A model generated the notes under the pieces. It saw nothing but the letters and a program-made list of their open reading frames with translations, made no database searches and was not told where the DNA came from. Positions 5,409 through 5,787 of a stretch of 5,787 nucleotides of DNA are shown piece by piece (positions within the stretch are counted from its first letter, which is position 1; each line of letters starts with the position of its first letter). Source of the DNA: Clostridia bacterium (GTDB lineage: Bacteria > Bacillota > Clostridia > Christensenellales > Borkfalkiaceae); contig JAGCLN010000042.1 in NCBI GenBank assembly GCA_017646945.1, forward strand, positions 1 through 5,787. The letters run 5' to 3'. The translations under genes were made by a program, and so were the position numbers.

Positions 5409-5787
5409 ACTTTCACCTTGTAAAAATCAAAAATCGCAATTCCGTATTTTCTACTGTCGTAAAGCTCGAACCCGTCAACTTCCTTGGACGGTTTGTCCGC
5501 CTTATGCTCGTAAATGAACACGCCGTTTTCAGTAAGCAAACGCCTTTCTTTAACGATAGTTAAAACGCTTTCAATACCGCTAAACTCGTAGGGCGGGTCG
5601 AAGAAGATATAATCAAAAACCTTGTCCGTCCCCCTTAAAAAGTTTTCGGCGGAAGATTTTACAAAAGTTTGGCTTACGCCGATTGAAAGCGCGTTTTCTT
5701 TTAAAAGTTTTAAACTCTCGTTTGAAATATCAACGAAAGTTACTACCCTTGCACCCCTTGAATAACTATCAAGCCAAACAGAGCCCG
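5405..5787 (-). CDS. rsmD: 16S rRNA (guanine966-N2)-methyltransferase RsmD, C-terminal part
   Basis: The last 126 codons plus stop; the N-terminus lies beyond the right edge. RsmD uses SAM to methylate N2 of G966 in 16S rRNA during 30S assembly. Visible are the end of SAM motif I (GSVWLDSYSRGA, first residues of the fragment), the acidic strand VVTFVDIS (fragment residues 14-21), the catalytic IFFDPPYEF (60-68), and the closing strand region KYGIAIFDFYKV typical of the family end. The DPPY motif marks an amino-group (N6/N2) methyltransferase, and the SRGA and FVD context plus the position directly before coaD identifies RsmD. In motif I a tryptophan stands where relatives have glycine (E. coli: SGALGLEALSR). 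The TGA stop overlaps the coaD ATG by 4 bp. The promoter lies outside the window. Confidence 0.92.
   Translation of the reverse strand, partial: GSVWLDSYSRGARVVTFVDISNESLKLLKENALSIGVSQTFVKSSAENFLRGTDKVFDYIFFDPPYEFSGIESVLTIVKERRLLTENGVFIYEHKADKPSKEVDGFELYDSRKYGIAIFDFYKVKV

Noticed and set aside
5103..5517. Plus-strand open frames antisense to coaD and rsmD
   Set aside because: Both genes underneath carry clear catalytic motifs; the antisense translations show no family features.
1..5787. Mobile element, CRISPR, tRNA, riboswitch or toxin-antitoxin locus
   Set aside because: Reading both strands showed no repeat arrays, transposase or integrase motifs, cloverleaf or aptamer-like folds; nearly all sequence is accounted for by the listed genes.

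Overview
The window looks like a chromosomal segment of a Gram-positive, probably spore-forming member of the Clostridia (Bacillota). Three things support this: a YlbJ-type sporulation membrane protein next to rsmD and coaD (these genes are also neighbours in Bacillus), a split CpsC/CpsD tyrosine-kinase pair with a PHP-type CpsB phosphatase (the Gram-positive arrangement), and Bacillus-like sigma-A and Shine-Dalgarno signals. The base composition is moderately AT-rich. A gut Christensenellales-like lineage is my guess from protein style only; no marker here settles it.

Layout on the minus strand, right to left: the 3' part of rsmD (cut by the right edge) overlaps coaD by the four bases of ATGA. 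coaD then runs tail-to-tail into ylbJ (plus strand), the two coding regions sharing 23 bp. ylbJ is divergent from rarA, with only 30 bp between start codons. rarA (minus) is followed after 67 bp by a three-gene operon cpsC-cpsD-cpsB (minus). That operon has a near-consensus sigma-A promoter, good ribosome binding sites, an 8-bp cpsC/cpsD overlap and a 2-bp cpsD/cpsB gap, and it ends in a clear intrinsic terminator. Beyond the terminator lies the N-terminal part of a sugar-type ABC solute-binding protein, cut by the left edge.

How the genes work together: CpsC (membrane adaptor/activator), CpsD (BY-kinase) and CpsB (metal-dependent phosphotyrosine phosphatase) form the phosphoregulatory module that normally controls capsule or exopolysaccharide polymerisation and export. 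Here it stands alone with its own promoter and terminator and no glycosyltransferase, flippase or polymerase beside it, so it must act on a polysaccharide locus elsewhere or on other protein targets. The other genes are housekeeping: RsmD (16S rRNA methylation), CoaD (CoA synthesis), RarA (replication-fork maintenance) and YlbJ (sporulation).

No tRNA, rRNA, mobile element, CRISPR array or clearly novel system is visible. The points most worth checking are the isolated kinase/phosphatase operon, its divergent CpsD sequence, the promoter with an inverted repeat around its -35 box, the tightly packed convergent and divergent junctions, and a Gly-to-Trp change in the SAM-binding motif of RsmD.
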